Positions 19,164 to 29,286 of a DNA stretch of 64,000 nt are shown here, piece by piece; the stretch's first letter is position 1, and each line of letters starts with the position of its first letter. Origin of the DNA: Paenibacillus illinoisensis NBRC 15959 (lineage in GTDB: Bacteria; Bacillota; Bacilli; Paenibacillales; Paenibacillaceae). Position numbers and translations under genes: made by a program. The notes beneath the pieces were generated by a model that was not told the DNA's origin, did not search any database, and saw only the letters and a list, made by a program, of their open reading frames with translations. The DNA is taken from positions 124,001-188,000 of the forward strand of contig NZ_BIME01000002.1 in NCBI RefSeq assembly GCF_004000925.1, read 5' to 3'.

Positions 19164-20665
19164 TTAAAAAAGGCATCACCAGGCAGATCGTACTACATTA
19201 TTTTTTCGTAGTTCTGCTTGCTCTGTTATTGGTGGAATTTATTTTTATGCTTGCGGTGCAGCGGTATTATTACGAGAGTATATACAATACCATCAGCTCT
19301 CATATTTCCATGTCAAAAGACTTTTTGGAGCCCATCGCCCGCGAGGATAATGCGGATAATGGTAATCTGTCGAAGTTGCTTTCGAACCTGGAACTATCCA
19401 GCACAGAGCTCGAAATTCTTGATCTCAACGGACGAGTTCTTGCCAGCTCTGCGGCCTTCGAGTCTGACCGGGCCGTAATGCAGACAAGTGATATCATGCA
19501 GGCCATAAATGGCAATACGGGACGGTGGGTAGGCAGACAACCGGGCACCGGTGAGCAAGTCATGGCCGTTTCGCACAAACTTGATCTGGGTGGGGAGAAT
19601 ACGTACATTGTAAGATATCTGACTTCACTCGAAAATGTAAACTCGAAGCTGCTTGTCATGGGATTGCTTGCCGTTGCCGTGGGGATTGCTGTTATGGCCA
19701 TTGTTCTGATTATCAGCATTGGTATGGCGAACTCCATCGTCCGTCCCATTAACAATATTACCGCGGTATCTGCCCAGATGGCGAGAGGACGTCTGGATGT
19801 CAGAGTCAAAGGGAACTATAAGCACGAACTTGGCGAATTGGCATCCACACTGAATTTTATGGCTCATGAGATCGTTCGCAGTAACCAGATCAAGGATGAT
19901 TTTATCTCATCCATTTCTCATGAGCTCAGAACACCACTGACTAGCATTAAAGGCTGGAGTGAAACGCTGGATTCAGGCGGATATGATCCGGATGAGACAC
20001 GTATTGGCATGAGCATTATCTCGAAAGAAACAGAACGCTTGATCGGGCTGGTCGAAGAGATGCTGGATTTCTCCAAACTGCAGCAAAATCAGATGAAGCT
20101 GGTCAAAGGTACGGTCAGTATTCGTGAGATCGTGCAGGAAACGATGTTGAACGTTTGGGCCAAAGCGGAACAAAAGCAAATACATTTGAAGCTGGACACA
20201 GATGAGACCCGTGCTTTTAACGTGCATGGTGATGGAAATCGCCTGAAACAGGTATTCCTGAACATCGTGGATAATGCAATTAAATTCTCACATGAAAATT
20301 CGTGGATTTATCTGTCGGTAAAAGAAGAGGACGGAAAGATCATAGCAGCTGTGCAGGATACCGGGATCGGGATTAGCGAGGAGCATCTCATCAAAGTACG
20401 TGATCGATTCTTCCAGGTCAATCACCAGAATGGTGGAACAGGATTGGGGCTTGCCATTACGCAAGAACTCGTTGAGCTGCATGAAGGAACGATTACGATA
20501 CAAAGTGAACTCGGATCGGGTACAACCGTCACGATAGAACTGCCCGCTTTGCAGGAAGAAGAGATCGTAACTGAGCATCAGGTGAATGAACTCGCTTCAG
20601 AAACGCAACAAGAGAGCGGGGCACAATACATTAAACCGGGTTCGGATACAGGCAAAAGCGAATAG
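19160..20665 (+). CDS. Sensor histidine kinase (HAMP, HisKA, HATPase)
   Basis: A 501-residue membrane kinase. Transmembrane segments at about 9-33 and 165-190 enclose a 130-residue extracytoplasmic domain. A HAMP linker (190-240), a HisKA dimer domain with His254 in SSISHELRTPLTS, and an HATPase domain with the N-box NIVDNAIKFS, DTGIGI and GTGLGLAI follow. The C-terminal 30 residues are Glu/Gln-rich with no predicted fold. I chose ATG 19160, which overlaps the regulator stop, instead of ATG 19142. It presumably phosphorylates the response regulator encoded just upstream. The signal is unknown; the co-encoded lipoprotein is a candidate input. A bidirectional terminator follows. Confidence 0.93.
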   Translation: MIKKGITRQIVLHYFFVVLLALLLVEFIFMLAVQRYYYESIYNTISSHISMSKDFLEPIAREDNADNGNLSKLLSNLELSSTELEILDLNGRVLASSAAFESDRAVMQTSDIMQAINGNTGRWVGRQPGTGEQVMAVSHKLDLGGENTYIVRYLTSLENVNSKLLVMGLLAVAVGIAVMAIVLIISIGMANSIVRPINNITAVSAQMARGRLDVRVKGNYKHELGELASTLNFMAHEIVRSNQIKDDFISSISHELRTPLTSIKGWSETLDSGGYDPDETRIGMSIISKETERLIGLVEEMLDFSKLQQNQMKLVKGTVSIREIVQETMLNVWAKAEQKQIHLKLDTDETRAFNVHGDGNRLKQVFLNIVDNAIKFSHENSWIYLSVKEEDGKIIAAVQDTGIGISEEHLIKVRDRFFQVNHQNGGTGLGLAITQELVELHEGTITIQSELGSGTTVTIELPALQEEEIVTEHQVNELASETQQESGAQYIKPGSDTGKSE

Positions 20666-20698
20666 ACACCCGATTGCAATTGACACATTCTGAATGCA

Positions 20699-20736
20699 TC
20701 AAAAAAGGCGAGCCATTAACGGCTTGCCTTTTTTGG
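20699..20736. terminator. Bidirectional terminator between kinase gene and glgC
   Basis: AAAAAAGGCGAGCC pairs with GGCTTGCCTTTTTT (one G-U pair) around an ATTAAC loop. It serves both converging transcripts. Confidence 0.85.
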
Positions 20737-20740
20737 TATA

Positions 20741-21967
20741 TTATGAAGAGAGTTCGCCAGCGCGCAAGCGACCGGTTTTCTCATATACTTCTTTCAGAAT
20801 ACGTGCAGGCTGAGTGCGGACTGCCGGTTTGGCAGACACAACCTCATTAGGGCCTACAACGACAATTTCATCAGCAGTGCCTTTGACAATGGCGCCGTCC
20901 TTGATAATGGCACCTTCACCAATAATGGCACGTTCGATATGAACACCTCTACCGATACGGGCGTTTGGCATAATAACACTGTCTTTGACTTCAGAACCTT
21001 TTCCTACTTCAGCACCGCAGAAGATAACAGAGCGCTCTGCACGACCTTCAATGGCACATGACTCATGGACCATGGAGGACGCATGCTCAGCACGGGAATG
21101 ACGAGCTTTGTGAGCACTTAATTTGGTTTTCCAGTCACGAGTGAACATCGGCCAGTGTTCTTTGTGCAGGCTCCAGTTTTCTTCGTTATGCAGCAGATCC
21201 ATGTGTGCATCCCACAAGCTTTTTACAGTACCAACATCTTTCCAGTAACCATCGAAGTTATACACGAAAAGAGAGTTGTTTTCATTAAGCATTTGAGGGA
21301 TTACGTCTTTACCAAAGTCGTGACTGGAATTCGGGTTAGCCGCATCCAGCAGAAGATGGCGTTTCAGATACTCCCAGTTAAACATGTAAATACCCATGGA
21401 AGCCAGGTTACTTTTTGGTTCAGCGGGCTTTTCTGCAAATTCGGTCACACGCATATTTTCATCCGCAGCCATAATTCCGAAGCGATGTGCTTCATCCCAA
21501 GGAACCTCCATTACCGAAATGGTCGCAACAGCTTTGTTCGCTTTGTGGGATTCCAGCATGTCACGATAATTCATATGGTAAATGTGATCTCCCGACAAAA
21601 TTAGAACATTTTCGGGGTTTTGCTGGTCAATATAGTCGATATTTTTATAAATGGCATCCGCCGTTCCCAAGTATTCGTCATTTCCTGTATGATAAGATGG
21701 AAGCAGGGAGATTCCTGCCTCTTCCGAATTCCCATGTCCCCATGGTTCTCCTCCACCAATGTGATCGTGTAAAGATTCAGCTTGGTACTGCGTCAATACT
21801 CCAACCGTATCGATTCCTGAGTTTACGCAGTTGCTGAGAGGAAAATCGATAATCCGGTAGTGCCCGCCAAACGGTACAGCGGGTTTAGCAATACTTGAGG
21901 TCAATGGGGCTAATCTTTTCCCCTCTCCTCCCGCCAACAGCATAGCGATGCAATCTTTATTAAACAT
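20741..21967 (-). CDS. glgC: Glucose-1-phosphate adenylyltransferase
   Basis: Makes ADP-glucose from glucose-1-phosphate and ATP, the committed step of bacterial glycogen synthesis. The 408-residue protein starts [23 protein letters not shown] with the nucleotidyltransferase glycine-rich loop, followed by KPAVPFGG and the substrate-binding region near DHIYHMNY. The C-terminal quarter is a left-handed beta-helix of hexapeptide repeats ([20 protein letters not shown]). The ATG follows GGGAGGG at normal spacing. It lies divergent from glgB-glgA rather than inside a glgBCDAP operon as in Bacillus, and no glgD is seen, so GlgC probably acts as a homotetramer. Confidence 0.94.
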   Translation of the reverse strand: MFNKDCIAMLLAGGEGKRLAPLTSSIAKPAVPFGGHYRIIDFPLSNCVNSGIDTVGVLTQYQAESLHDHIGGGEPWGHGNSEEAGISLLPSYHTGNDEYLGTADAIYKNIDYIDQQNPENVLILSGDHIYHMNYRDMLESHKANKAVATISVMEVPWDEAHRFGIMAADENMRVTEFAEKPAEPKSNLASMGIYMFNWEYLKRHLLLDAANPNSSHDFGKDVIPQMLNENNSLFVYNFDGYWKDVGTVKSLWDAHMDLLHNEENWSLHKEHWPMFTRDWKTKLSAHKARHSRAEHASSMVHESCAIEGRAERSVIFCGAEVGKGSEVKDSVIMPNARIGRGVHIERAIIGEGAIIKDGAIVKGTADEIVVVGPNEVVSAKPAVRTQPARILKEVYEKTGRLRAGELSS

Positions 21968-22163
21968 AATCGTTTCCCTCCCAAGATATTTGTCCAGTGT
22001 AGTACTTACATAAACGCAAAGTGGTGCTGTTGAAACGATGTATACTGTAAAATTCCTGTAAAATTACAACATTTTTTTAAACACGTCATTTTTCTTTTCA
22101 ACTTGGCTAGAATGGGGTAATGATTAACGTTATATCTATTTTCTAGGGGAAGAAGGTGATCTC

Positions 22164-24176
22164 TTGGCCATTCAACCATTGGCAGATCCGGCCATTTCGC
22201 CGGAGGATATCTATTTGTTTCATGAAGGAAACCTTCATCACAGTTATCGAATATTAGGCGCACAGCCTGCGACTCAGGATCATCGTCAGGGGTATCGCTT
22301 CACCGTCTGGGCTCCAAATGCCAAAGAAGTAGGGCTGGCTCTTGACTGCAATGATTGGAAAGGTGAACAGGCACCTTTATATAAGATACCCGATTCTGGA
22401 TTTTGGACTCGTTTTTTTCCGGAAATCAGTGAAGGAACTTTATACAAATTCCGTATTTTAACGGAAAACGGAGTAGAACTGCTGAAAGCAGATCCGTATG
22501 CATTTCACGCCGAAGTTAGGCCTCGCACGGCTTCCATTACAAGTTCCATCCAAGGATACAAATGGAACGATGGTGCATGGAGACGGAAACAGAGGGCTGT
22601 ATATAACAAGCCTTTACATATTTATGAGATGCACATCGGAACATGGAAGCGAAAGGAAGACGGCTCTTTATACAGTTATAGAGAGATCGCGGATCTGCTT
22701 GTTCCTTACTTATTAGAAATGAAATACACACATGTGGAGATGATGCCGCTCAGTGAACACCCTTATGACCTTTCTTGGGGGTATCAGAGTACGGGCTTCT
22801 TCGCCCCGACAAGCCGTTTTGGAGGTCCTAAGGATCTAATGTATTTAGTGGATACACTGCATCAGGCTGGAATAGGTGTACTGCTTGATTGGGTGCCTGC
22901 ACACTTTGCCAAGGACGCCCACGGTCTGCGTTTGTTTGATGGCACACCGCTTTTCGAATATGCAGATCCATTGCTGGCTGAGAAACCAGGGTGGGGAACA
23001 CTAAGCTTTGATTATTCGAAACCGGAAGTTCGTTCATTCCTTATTTCCAATGCGCTGTACTGGATGGAAATGTATCATTTTGATGGTCTGCGTGTAGACG
23101 CGGTTACCAGCATGTTAAGGCTTGACTTTGAAAAGCATTCTGGCCAATTTCGTCCCAATGCAGACGGAGGATTGGAAAATAAAGAAGCTGTTGCCTTCTT
23201 GCAGCAACTCAATGAAACGATCTTTAAGTACTATCCTTATGCGCTGATGATGGCTGAAGAGTCCAGTGCATGGCCGATGGTCACGTCTCCTGTGGACGTA
23301 GGCGGACTGGGATTCAATTATAAATGGAACATGGGTTGGATGAACGATACGCTGGATTATATGAAAACCGATTTCCACGATCGTCCGTCGAAGCATCATT
23401 TGCTGACATTTCCTGTGGTTTACTCCTTCTCTGAAAATTATGTGCTGCCTCTGTCGCATGACGAAGTCGTACATGGCAAAAAGTCCTTGCTGGACAAGAT
23501 GCCTGGATCGTACGAACAAAAGTTTGATGGCATGCGAGCTTTCTTGGGTTACTTCATGACTTTCCCAGGCAAGAAGCTGCTCTTTATGGGCGGAGAATTT
23601 GGCCAGTTTATTGAATGGAAAGATGAGGATGAACTGGATTGGTTCTTGCTGGATTATGACAGTCACCGCAAACTCCACAAGTTTGAACGTGACCTGTCTG
23701 AGCTGTACCTGAGCGAAAAAGCTTTGTGGGAGCTTGATCATTCCCTGGACGGATATGAATGGATCACTCCGGAGGACCATGGCCAAAGTGTCATTTCATA
23801 TGTTCGCAAAGGAAAAAAACCTGCGGATACACTCCTTGTGCTTGTTAACTTCCAGCCGGTCAAGCGGGAGCGTTACCGGATTGGTGTCATGCGTCCCGGT
23901 ATGTATGCCGAAGTTCTGAACAGTGATCATCCCGATTACGGGGGATCAGGTATATTGAATGATATGCAGATAGCTACCGAAAAGATTCCTTTTCATGGCC
24001 ATCCCCACAGTCTGGAGATTGTTTTGCCTCCGCTAAGCGTGGTTATTCTAAAAAAGAATACACGTCGGAAAACGGATGAGACAGCAAATGAAGTCGCTTC
24101 TGTCAGACCAAAAGCACTCAAAAATACAAATACAAATAAGACCACTGCCAAATCAAAAAGGGGGAAAAAGGCGTGA
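22164..24176 (+). CDS. glgB: 1,4-alpha-glucan branching enzyme
   Basis: Introduces alpha-1,6 branches into glycogen. The 670-residue protein has an N-terminal CBM48 domain, then a GH13 barrel with the nucleophile Asp312 in DGLRVDAVTSM, the acid Glu365 in MMAEESSAW and the third acid in LSHDEVVHGK. A C-terminal beta domain follows. The last 40 residues are a Lys/Thr/Asn-rich basic tail of unknown use. Translation starts at TTG 22164, directly behind AAGGTGATC, a near-perfect match to the 16S rRNA end. The stop overlaps the glgA start (GTGA), so the two are coupled. Confidence 0.93.
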   Translation: MAIQPLADPAISPEDIYLFHEGNLHHSYRILGAQPATQDHRQGYRFTVWAPNAKEVGLALDCNDWKGEQAPLYKIPDSGFWTRFFPEISEGTLYKFRILTENGVELLKADPYAFHAEVRPRTASITSSIQGYKWNDGAWRRKQRAVYNKPLHIYEMHIGTWKRKEDGSLYSYREIADLLVPYLLEMKYTHVEMMPLSEHPYDLSWGYQSTGFFAPTSRFGGPKDLMYLVDTLHQAGIGVLLDWVPAHFAKDAHGLRLFDGTPLFEYADPLLAEKPGWGTLSFDYSKPEVRSFLISNALYWMEMYHFDGLRVDAVTSMLRLDFEKHSGQFRPNADGGLENKEAVAFLQQLNETIFKYYPYALMMAEESSAWPMVTSPVDVGGLGFNYKWNMGWMNDTLDYMKTDFHDRPSKHHLLTFPVVYSFSENYVLPLSHDEVVHGKKSLLDKMPGSYEQKFDGMRAFLGYFMTFPGKKLLFMGGEFGQFIEWKDEDELDWFLLDYDSHRKLHKFERDLSELYLSEKALWELDHSLDGYEWITPEDHGQSVISYVRKGKKPADTLLVLVNFQPVKRERYRIGVMRPGMYAEVLNSDHPDYGGSGILNDMQIATEKIPFHGHPHSLEIVLPPLSVVILKKNTRRKTDETANEVASVRPKALKNTNTNKTTAKSKRGKKA

Positions 24177-25615
24177 AACTTTTATTCGCTGCTGCCGAGG
24201 GCCATCCATTTATCAAAACGGGTGGACTCGCTGACGTTATTGGAGCTTTGCCTCAAGCCTTGAAAAAGGCTGGGGCAGATGTTCGTGTCATTTTACCCAA
24301 ATATAAAGGGATCCCTGACGAATATAAGGAGGCCATGAAGCCGGTTATCGTGACCGATGTTCCACTCGGCTGGCGCAGACAATACTGCGGCATTGAAATG
24401 CTCGTCCATGACGGAATCCCGATTTATTTTGTCGATAACGAATATTACTTTGGCCGTGACGGTGTCTACGGGTATATGGATGATGGGGAGAGATTTGCTT
24501 TCTTCAATCGCGCGGTACTCGAGGTATTGCCGCTTCTGGACTTCAAGCCGGATGTGCTTCATAGTCATGACTGGCATGCCGGAATGATTCCGCTGCTGCT
24601 GCAGGCGCATTATGCACATGAGCCATTCTATAGTGAGATACGTACCGTATTCACCATACATAATCTGTTGTATCAAGGTGTATTCCCACATTCGTTATTC
24701 AGCGATCTGCTTGAACTGGACGACCGATATTTCACCATGGATGGCGCAGAGTATTATGGTAATGTCAATTTTCTAAAATCAGGTATTGTCTATTCAGACC
24801 ATGTAACAACAGTAAGCCCCACCTACGCACAGGAAGTGAAAACTTCCTATTATGGCTATGGCTTGGACGGTTTGCTTAGCTCTCTTGGCGAACGTTTTAC
24901 CGGAATTGTGAATGGTATTGATACCAAGAGTTACAACCCGGCGACGGATAACAAAATCCCGGTTAAGTACAGAACAAGCCTATCCAAGAAAACGGAGAAC
25001 AAGATTGAGCTGCAGAAGGAGCTTGGGCTGCCTGTCCGTCCGGATGCACCATTGATGGTAATGGTTACCCGTCTTGTTGACTCTAAAGGACTTGATCTCG
25101 TTTGTCGCATATTGGATGAGCTGTTGTACTACGACGATATCCAGTTTGCCGTATTGGGAACTGGGGATCCTGCCTATGAGCATTGGTTCCGGGAGGCGTC
25201 CTATCGTTATCCACTAAAAATGTCAGCCCAAATCAAGTTCAACGATGGATTATCCCGTCGTTTCTATGCAGGAAGTGATATATTTCTCATGCCTTCCAAG
25301 TTTGAACCGTGTGGCATAAGTCAGCTGTTAGCACTCCGGTATGGCAGTGTGCCGCTTGTCCGTGAAACGGGTGGTCTTAACGATACCGTGCAGGCATACA
25401 ATGAGTTCAGCGGTGAAGGGAACGGCTTCTCGTTTACCAGCTTTAACGCACATGACATGATGAATACGATCCGTCGTGCAGAGAAGTTGTATCGCGAGCC
25501 CGACCACTGGAAGAAGATTGTGAAAAATGGCATGAACGGGGATTACAGCTGGGATGTTTCGGCTGATGAATACATGGACATTTATCGCAGCATTACTGTT
25601 GAGAATACAAAATAA
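24173..25615 (+). CDS. glgA: Glycogen synthase (ADP-glucose)
   Basis: Transfers glucose from ADP-glucose to the growing alpha-1,4 chain. A GT5 family enzyme of 480 residues, normal length. The N-terminal KTGGLADVIGALP loop binds ADP-glucose, and the C-terminal Rossmann domain has MPSKFEPCGISQLLALRYG with the catalytic Glu and YGSVPLVRETGGLNDTV. It begins at a GTG overlapping the glgB stop by four bases. glgP, the degradative phosphorylase, is not in this window. A terminator follows 15 bases after the stop. Confidence 0.95.
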   Translation: MKLLFAAAEGHPFIKTGGLADVIGALPQALKKAGADVRVILPKYKGIPDEYKEAMKPVIVTDVPLGWRRQYCGIEMLVHDGIPIYFVDNEYYFGRDGVYGYMDDGERFAFFNRAVLEVLPLLDFKPDVLHSHDWHAGMIPLLLQAHYAHEPFYSEIRTVFTIHNLLYQGVFPHSLFSDLLELDDRYFTMDGAEYYGNVNFLKSGIVYSDHVTTVSPTYAQEVKTSYYGYGLDGLLSSLGERFTGIVNGIDTKSYNPATDNKIPVKYRTSLSKKTENKIELQKELGLPVRPDAPLMVMVTRLVDSKGLDLVCRILDELLYYDDIQFAVLGTGDPAYEHWFREASYRYPLKMSAQIKFNDGLSRRFYAGSDIFLMPSKFEPCGISQLLALRYGSVPLVRETGGLNDTVQAYNEFSGEGNGFSFTSFNAHDMMNTIRRAEKLYREPDHWKKIVKNGMNGDYSWDVSADEYMDIYRSITVENTK

Positions 25616-25629
25616 TGACCAAACCACGG

Positions 25630-25662
25630 AGCCGCAGTATATATTGTACTGTGGCTTTTTTT
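25630..25662 (+). terminator. Terminator of glgB-glgA
   Basis: AGCCGCAGTA pairs with TACTGTGGCT (one G-U pair), followed by seven T. Confidence 0.8.
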
Positions 25663-25752
25663 GCAGAGTAAATCCGGAGCCATGTTGGAATGCCCTGTAG
25701 AGGTCGAATGAAGTGAATGAGGTTGAAAAAAGGATGAAAGAGAGTTGATAAA

Positions 25753-27459
25753 ATGGCCAATCATATTAATTTCACCTCCACTTATAATCCGAATCTGGAG
25801 GCATGGGGTGGGAATGAAACATTTGATCCTCTCAAGATGAACGCAATGTTTAGTCAGATTTTGGGGAATATTGCAGCGGTTGAATCTTCTATCCCTGGAA
25901 ATATCATTGACGTTAGAAACTTCGCTCCGGGTGATGGAACTGACCAATCCGCACAGATCAAAGCTTTTTTTGACTCAGCGCAAGAAGGTGATATTTTACT
26001 ATTTACGCCGGGACACTACAAAGTCATCAAATCGGGATGGTTTTATACGTTTAATGGAAAAGCGGTAACCATCAGAGCTCATCCGGGAGCCATATTGGAA
26101 GTTTCTGATCAGGGTTTACGCTTCGAGAACAGCAACCACATTGAAGTAAGTGGTCTAACGTTAAGGCGTACAACTCAGGCTGGATGGGCCAAAGGAAGAA
26201 CAGGCATTTACGTAGAGAATTCCAGCAATGTCATATTGCAGAATAATGATATTAGCAAATTTACGGACGGCATTGGCGTGAATGGTTCAACCAGTCAGGA
26301 GAATCCTTCAAGAAATGTTATCATTAGAAACAACAAGCTTCACCACTTGGGTGAAGAGCCCATTGCAGTGAGGACCAATCTGGCCTTTGTCATCATTAGC
26401 CAAAATGACTGCTACCGATACTTGGGTGATGGGATCCTCATTAAAGCAACCTGGAACGTATTTGTAACGACAAACTTTCTTCATACACCCGTATTGTCAA
26501 CAGATGCAGACTATACTACGTTTACAGCAGGCCAGCAAGGGTCTAATGTGCCCAAAGTAGGTGGAGGCATTACATGTAACAATGAAGGTGGCGAGACAGG
26601 GGCCCGGAGCCTGCATATCCATGACAACAGTGTGATTGGAACAGCTTTTGGCGTAGGACTTATCGGTTTTAGAGGCGCATTTGTCACTTCAAACTTCTTC
26701 AGTAATATTCGAAACAGCTCTGTAGTGTCTGTCTCCTTTCTCCCTTCCCAATTCAACCCAAATGATGAGAGCAACCATATTTTTGTGATTCAGGGCAATT
26801 ATATTGATGCTATTTTGAAGTCGAATCCTACAGCAGCCATTGAGGCAAGAACCAATAACGGAATTGAAGGTATGGATATTGGCGTTATCTCCGATAATAT
26901 CGTGATTCCTAATGGCAATCATTGGGGGATCATTGCAGACGGAAACATCATCATCAAAGGCAATTATATTGCCAAAGCAGGAATTGCAATGGACTTGAGT
27001 AATGGGGTAGTCGCCACCAGCAATATCATTCAGCCTGGTTTTGTCACGACCAATCCTGACCGGATGGTCAGCATTAATGACAATGTGACATTCGCAAGCA
27101 ATTCAATTTCGGGTAAAGGCACATCACTGAAAATTCGTGGATCAAACAGCGTTATAACCGGCAATCGCATGAACTATGATGGGAATTGGTGGGCAGTCCA
27201 TTTTGATAATGCTAATCGGGTTGTGGAAAATAACATTATTAAAGATAATGTGTTGCTGGTATCGTCTAGTGCCACTGGTCGATATTTATTCGGGTCCAGT
27301 GCTTTTTCGAATGGAAAAAACGTCGTGATTGATGTGGTTAAGGACAACAATGGTTCTGTCTACCAACTGGTGAACGACCTTGTACTGACAGGGCCCAATT
27401 CCACCCGCTGGAGAGTCACTGTTGATGCCAATGGTAATATTAAGGGGACAAAGGTTTAG
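25753..27459 (+). CDS. Right-handed parallel beta-helix protein (pectate-lyase-like fold)
   Basis: A 568-residue protein. After a short N-terminal segment (1-50) it shows the start of a pectate-lyase-3-like domain (IIDVRNFAPGDGTDQSAQIKAFF, 50-75). From about residue 100 to 500 there are repeated Asn-rich coils such as NSNHIEVSGLTLR, NSSNVILQNNDIS and NVIIRNNKL, typical of parallel beta-helices. Many such proteins are polysaccharide lyases or hydrolases; others are phage tail or spore-surface adhesins. No signal peptide or lipobox is seen, so secretion by the Sec route is unlikely and its location is open. No catalytic triad could be assigned. Its binding site is weak (GAAAGAGAG). It ends at the shared hairpin with the amylase gene. 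Confidence 0.7.
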   Translation: MANHINFTSTYNPNLEAWGGNETFDPLKMNAMFSQILGNIAAVESSIPGNIIDVRNFAPGDGTDQSAQIKAFFDSAQEGDILLFTPGHYKVIKSGWFYTFNGKAVTIRAHPGAILEVSDQGLRFENSNHIEVSGLTLRRTTQAGWAKGRTGIYVENSSNVILQNNDISKFTDGIGVNGSTSQENPSRNVIIRNNKLHHLGEEPIAVRTNLAFVIISQNDCYRYLGDGILIKATWNVFVTTNFLHTPVLSTDADYTTFTAGQQGSNVPKVGGGITCNNEGGETGARSLHIHDNSVIGTAFGVGLIGFRGAFVTSNFFSNIRNSSVVSVSFLPSQFNPNDESNHIFVIQGNYIDAILKSNPTAAIEARTNNGIEGMDIGVISDNIVIPNGNHWGIIADGNIIIKGNYIAKAGIAMDLSNGVVATSNIIQPGFVTTNPDRMVSINDNVTFASNSISGKGTSLKIRGSNSVITGNRMNYDGNWWAVHFDNANRVVENNIIKDNVLLVSSSATGRYLFGSSAFSNGKNVVIDVVKDNNGSVYQLVNDLVLTGPNSTRWRVTVDANGNIKGTKV

Positions 27460-27470
27460 CATTTATCATA

Positions 27471-27529
27471 AAAAAACCTCCTAAACACCAGATCGAAGAA
27501 AGGGAGCATGGATCTGATGAATTAGGAGA
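27471..27529 (-). terminator. Terminator between the beta-helix and amylase genes
   Basis: On the minus strand, CTCCTAA and TTAGGAG form an outer stem enclosing CAGATC/GATCTG, followed by a T run. The T run is better on the minus strand, so it mainly serves the amylase gene. Confidence 0.6.
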
Positions 27530-27534
27530 TTCCT

Positions 27535-29286
27535 TTATGAAGGATCTAGCTGTCTGTATAGAATTCGATAACCGTAAGGATCGAGCTTAATGTTCATGAT
27601 GCCATCTGTGGGAATAACCGGATCTTCGGTTAGAGCATCTCTCCAGTCCCTGGTCTCCATAGGGTGAGAAAGGGTGCGTACATCGGGAGTATTATTCATC
27701 CAAACGGTAAAGTGAAGCTGATCATCCATTCGCTCGTATACGATACAGGGGTCGTTGTGATCCGCTTTAAGAAAGCGGAAGCGCCCTTTGCGAAGTGCCT
27801 CATTGCTTTTGCGCAGATCAATCATCAGCCGGTAGAAGTCATAGAGCTCCCGATCTTGCTTGGCAGGGTCCCATTCCATACATTTGCGGCAATCGGGATC
27901 TCCTTCACCGCTGATGCCTACTTCATCTCCATAGAAGATACACGGCGTACCGATGTAGGTAAACAGGAATACAACGGACAGTTTTAATCGGCGTTTGTCT
28001 TCACCGCATCGGGAGAGCAGGCGAGGCGTATCATGACTGCATAGCATATTGAAGATCACTTCGTTGGTTTGCTGGGGATACCGCATAATGAGGGACCCCA
28101 TCTCATTTGCAAAGTTGTAGCCATCCATGGATCCGCAGAAAAATTCCAGGACCTTGTCGGCAAAAGGGTAGTTCATAACGGAATCGAACTGGTCACCCAT
28201 CAGCCATGTCAGGGAATCACTCCAAACCTCGCCCACAATATAGGCTTCCGGGTTCGCCGTTTTAACTACTTTGCGGAAATCTCGCCAGAAGTGGTTATCC
28301 ACTTCGTTCGCTACATCCAATCTCCAGCCGTCGAGCTTGATCTCCTTAATCCAGTATTCGGCGACATCCAGCAGATACGCTTTCACTTCCGGATTGGCCG
28401 TGTTAAATTTCGGCATATTTCCATAAAAACCGAAGGTATCATAGGTAGGTATACCGTTCTTAATACCGACAGGAAATTCATTGATATGGAACCAGTCTAC
28501 ATACTTTGATTGTTTTCCATTTTGCAGCACATCCTGAAAAGGCGGGAAATCTTCACTGCAATGATTAAAAACGGCGTCAAGCATGACGCGGATACCACGC
28601 AGGTGGCATTCCTCTGTGACTTTTTTGAGCAAATCATTATCTCCAAAATGCGGATCTACTTTTTTATAATCAATGGTGTCATATTTATGGTAGGAGTTGG
28701 CTTGAAAGAGGGGGGTGAAATATATAGCATTTACGCCAAGTTTGGTTAGATCATCCAGATGATCTAGGACGCCTTGCAGGTCTCCGCCAAAGTAGTTATC
28801 CAGCTCGGGCGTACCTCCCCAGGCGTGAGTTCCTTCGGGATTGAGGTCTGGATTGCCATTGGCGAACCGTTCGGTCATGATCTGGTAAAAAACAGCTTCT
28901 TTGGCCCATTCGGGAACCTTAAACACATCAATTTCATGAATGTACGAGAATTCGTAATATCCTCCAGTAGGGTAAGGGGGATCGCGGTGAATCCCATTGT
29001 CGGCCAGAAATACATTTTCATGACCCGCTGTGACTCGAAAAATATAAGTAAGTCGTTTGAATTGGGGTTTAACCGCAGCCTCCCAGTAGTCGAACATCCT
29101 ATCCGAAGCAGCTTTTTCCAGTTGGATTTCCCTGTAGGTTCCGTCCCAATCATATTTATCACCAGTCAGTGCAGTCACATAGTCTACATCATCTCTCTTC
29201 GTACGTACACGCAGATGAATCGTAGACGTGTTGTAGGCGTAAGCCCACTTGTCACGGGGAACGTGATACATCGCTTCGAGCAGCAT
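27535..29286 (-). CDS. GH13 alpha-glycosidase, neopullulanase/cyclomaltodextrinase type
   Basis: A 583-residue cytoplasmic-looking enzyme (no signal peptide) that should cleave alpha-1,4 bonds of maltodextrins, cyclodextrins or pullulan. The N-terminal 120 residues form the beta-domain typical of GH13_20. The barrel then shows DAVFNHCSED, the nucleophile Asp324 in DGWRLDVANEVD, the acid Glu353 in VGEVWSDS and the third acid in CSHDTPRLL. N-terminal domain plus lack of secretion fit intracellular maltodextrin breakdown, which could link to glycogen turnover by the nearby glg genes. The exact substrate preference cannot be read. Confidence 0.88.
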   Translation of the reverse strand: MLLEAMYHVPRDKWAYAYNTSTIHLRVRTKRDDVDYVTALTGDKYDWDGTYREIQLEKAASDRMFDYWEAAVKPQFKRLTYIFRVTAGHENVFLADNGIHRDPPYPTGGYYEFSYIHEIDVFKVPEWAKEAVFYQIMTERFANGNPDLNPEGTHAWGGTPELDNYFGGDLQGVLDHLDDLTKLGVNAIYFTPLFQANSYHKYDTIDYKKVDPHFGDNDLLKKVTEECHLRGIRVMLDAVFNHCSEDFPPFQDVLQNGKQSKYVDWFHINEFPVGIKNGIPTYDTFGFYGNMPKFNTANPEVKAYLLDVAEYWIKEIKLDGWRLDVANEVDNHFWRDFRKVVKTANPEAYIVGEVWSDSLTWLMGDQFDSVMNYPFADKVLEFFCGSMDGYNFANEMGSLIMRYPQQTNEVIFNMLCSHDTPRLLSRCGEDKRRLKLSVVFLFTYIGTPCIFYGDEVGISGEGDPDCRKCMEWDPAKQDRELYDFYRLMIDLRKSNEALRKGRFRFLKADHNDPCIVYERMDDQLHFTVWMNNTPDVRTLSHPMETRDWRDALTEDPVIPTDGIMNIKLDPYGYRILYRQLDPS

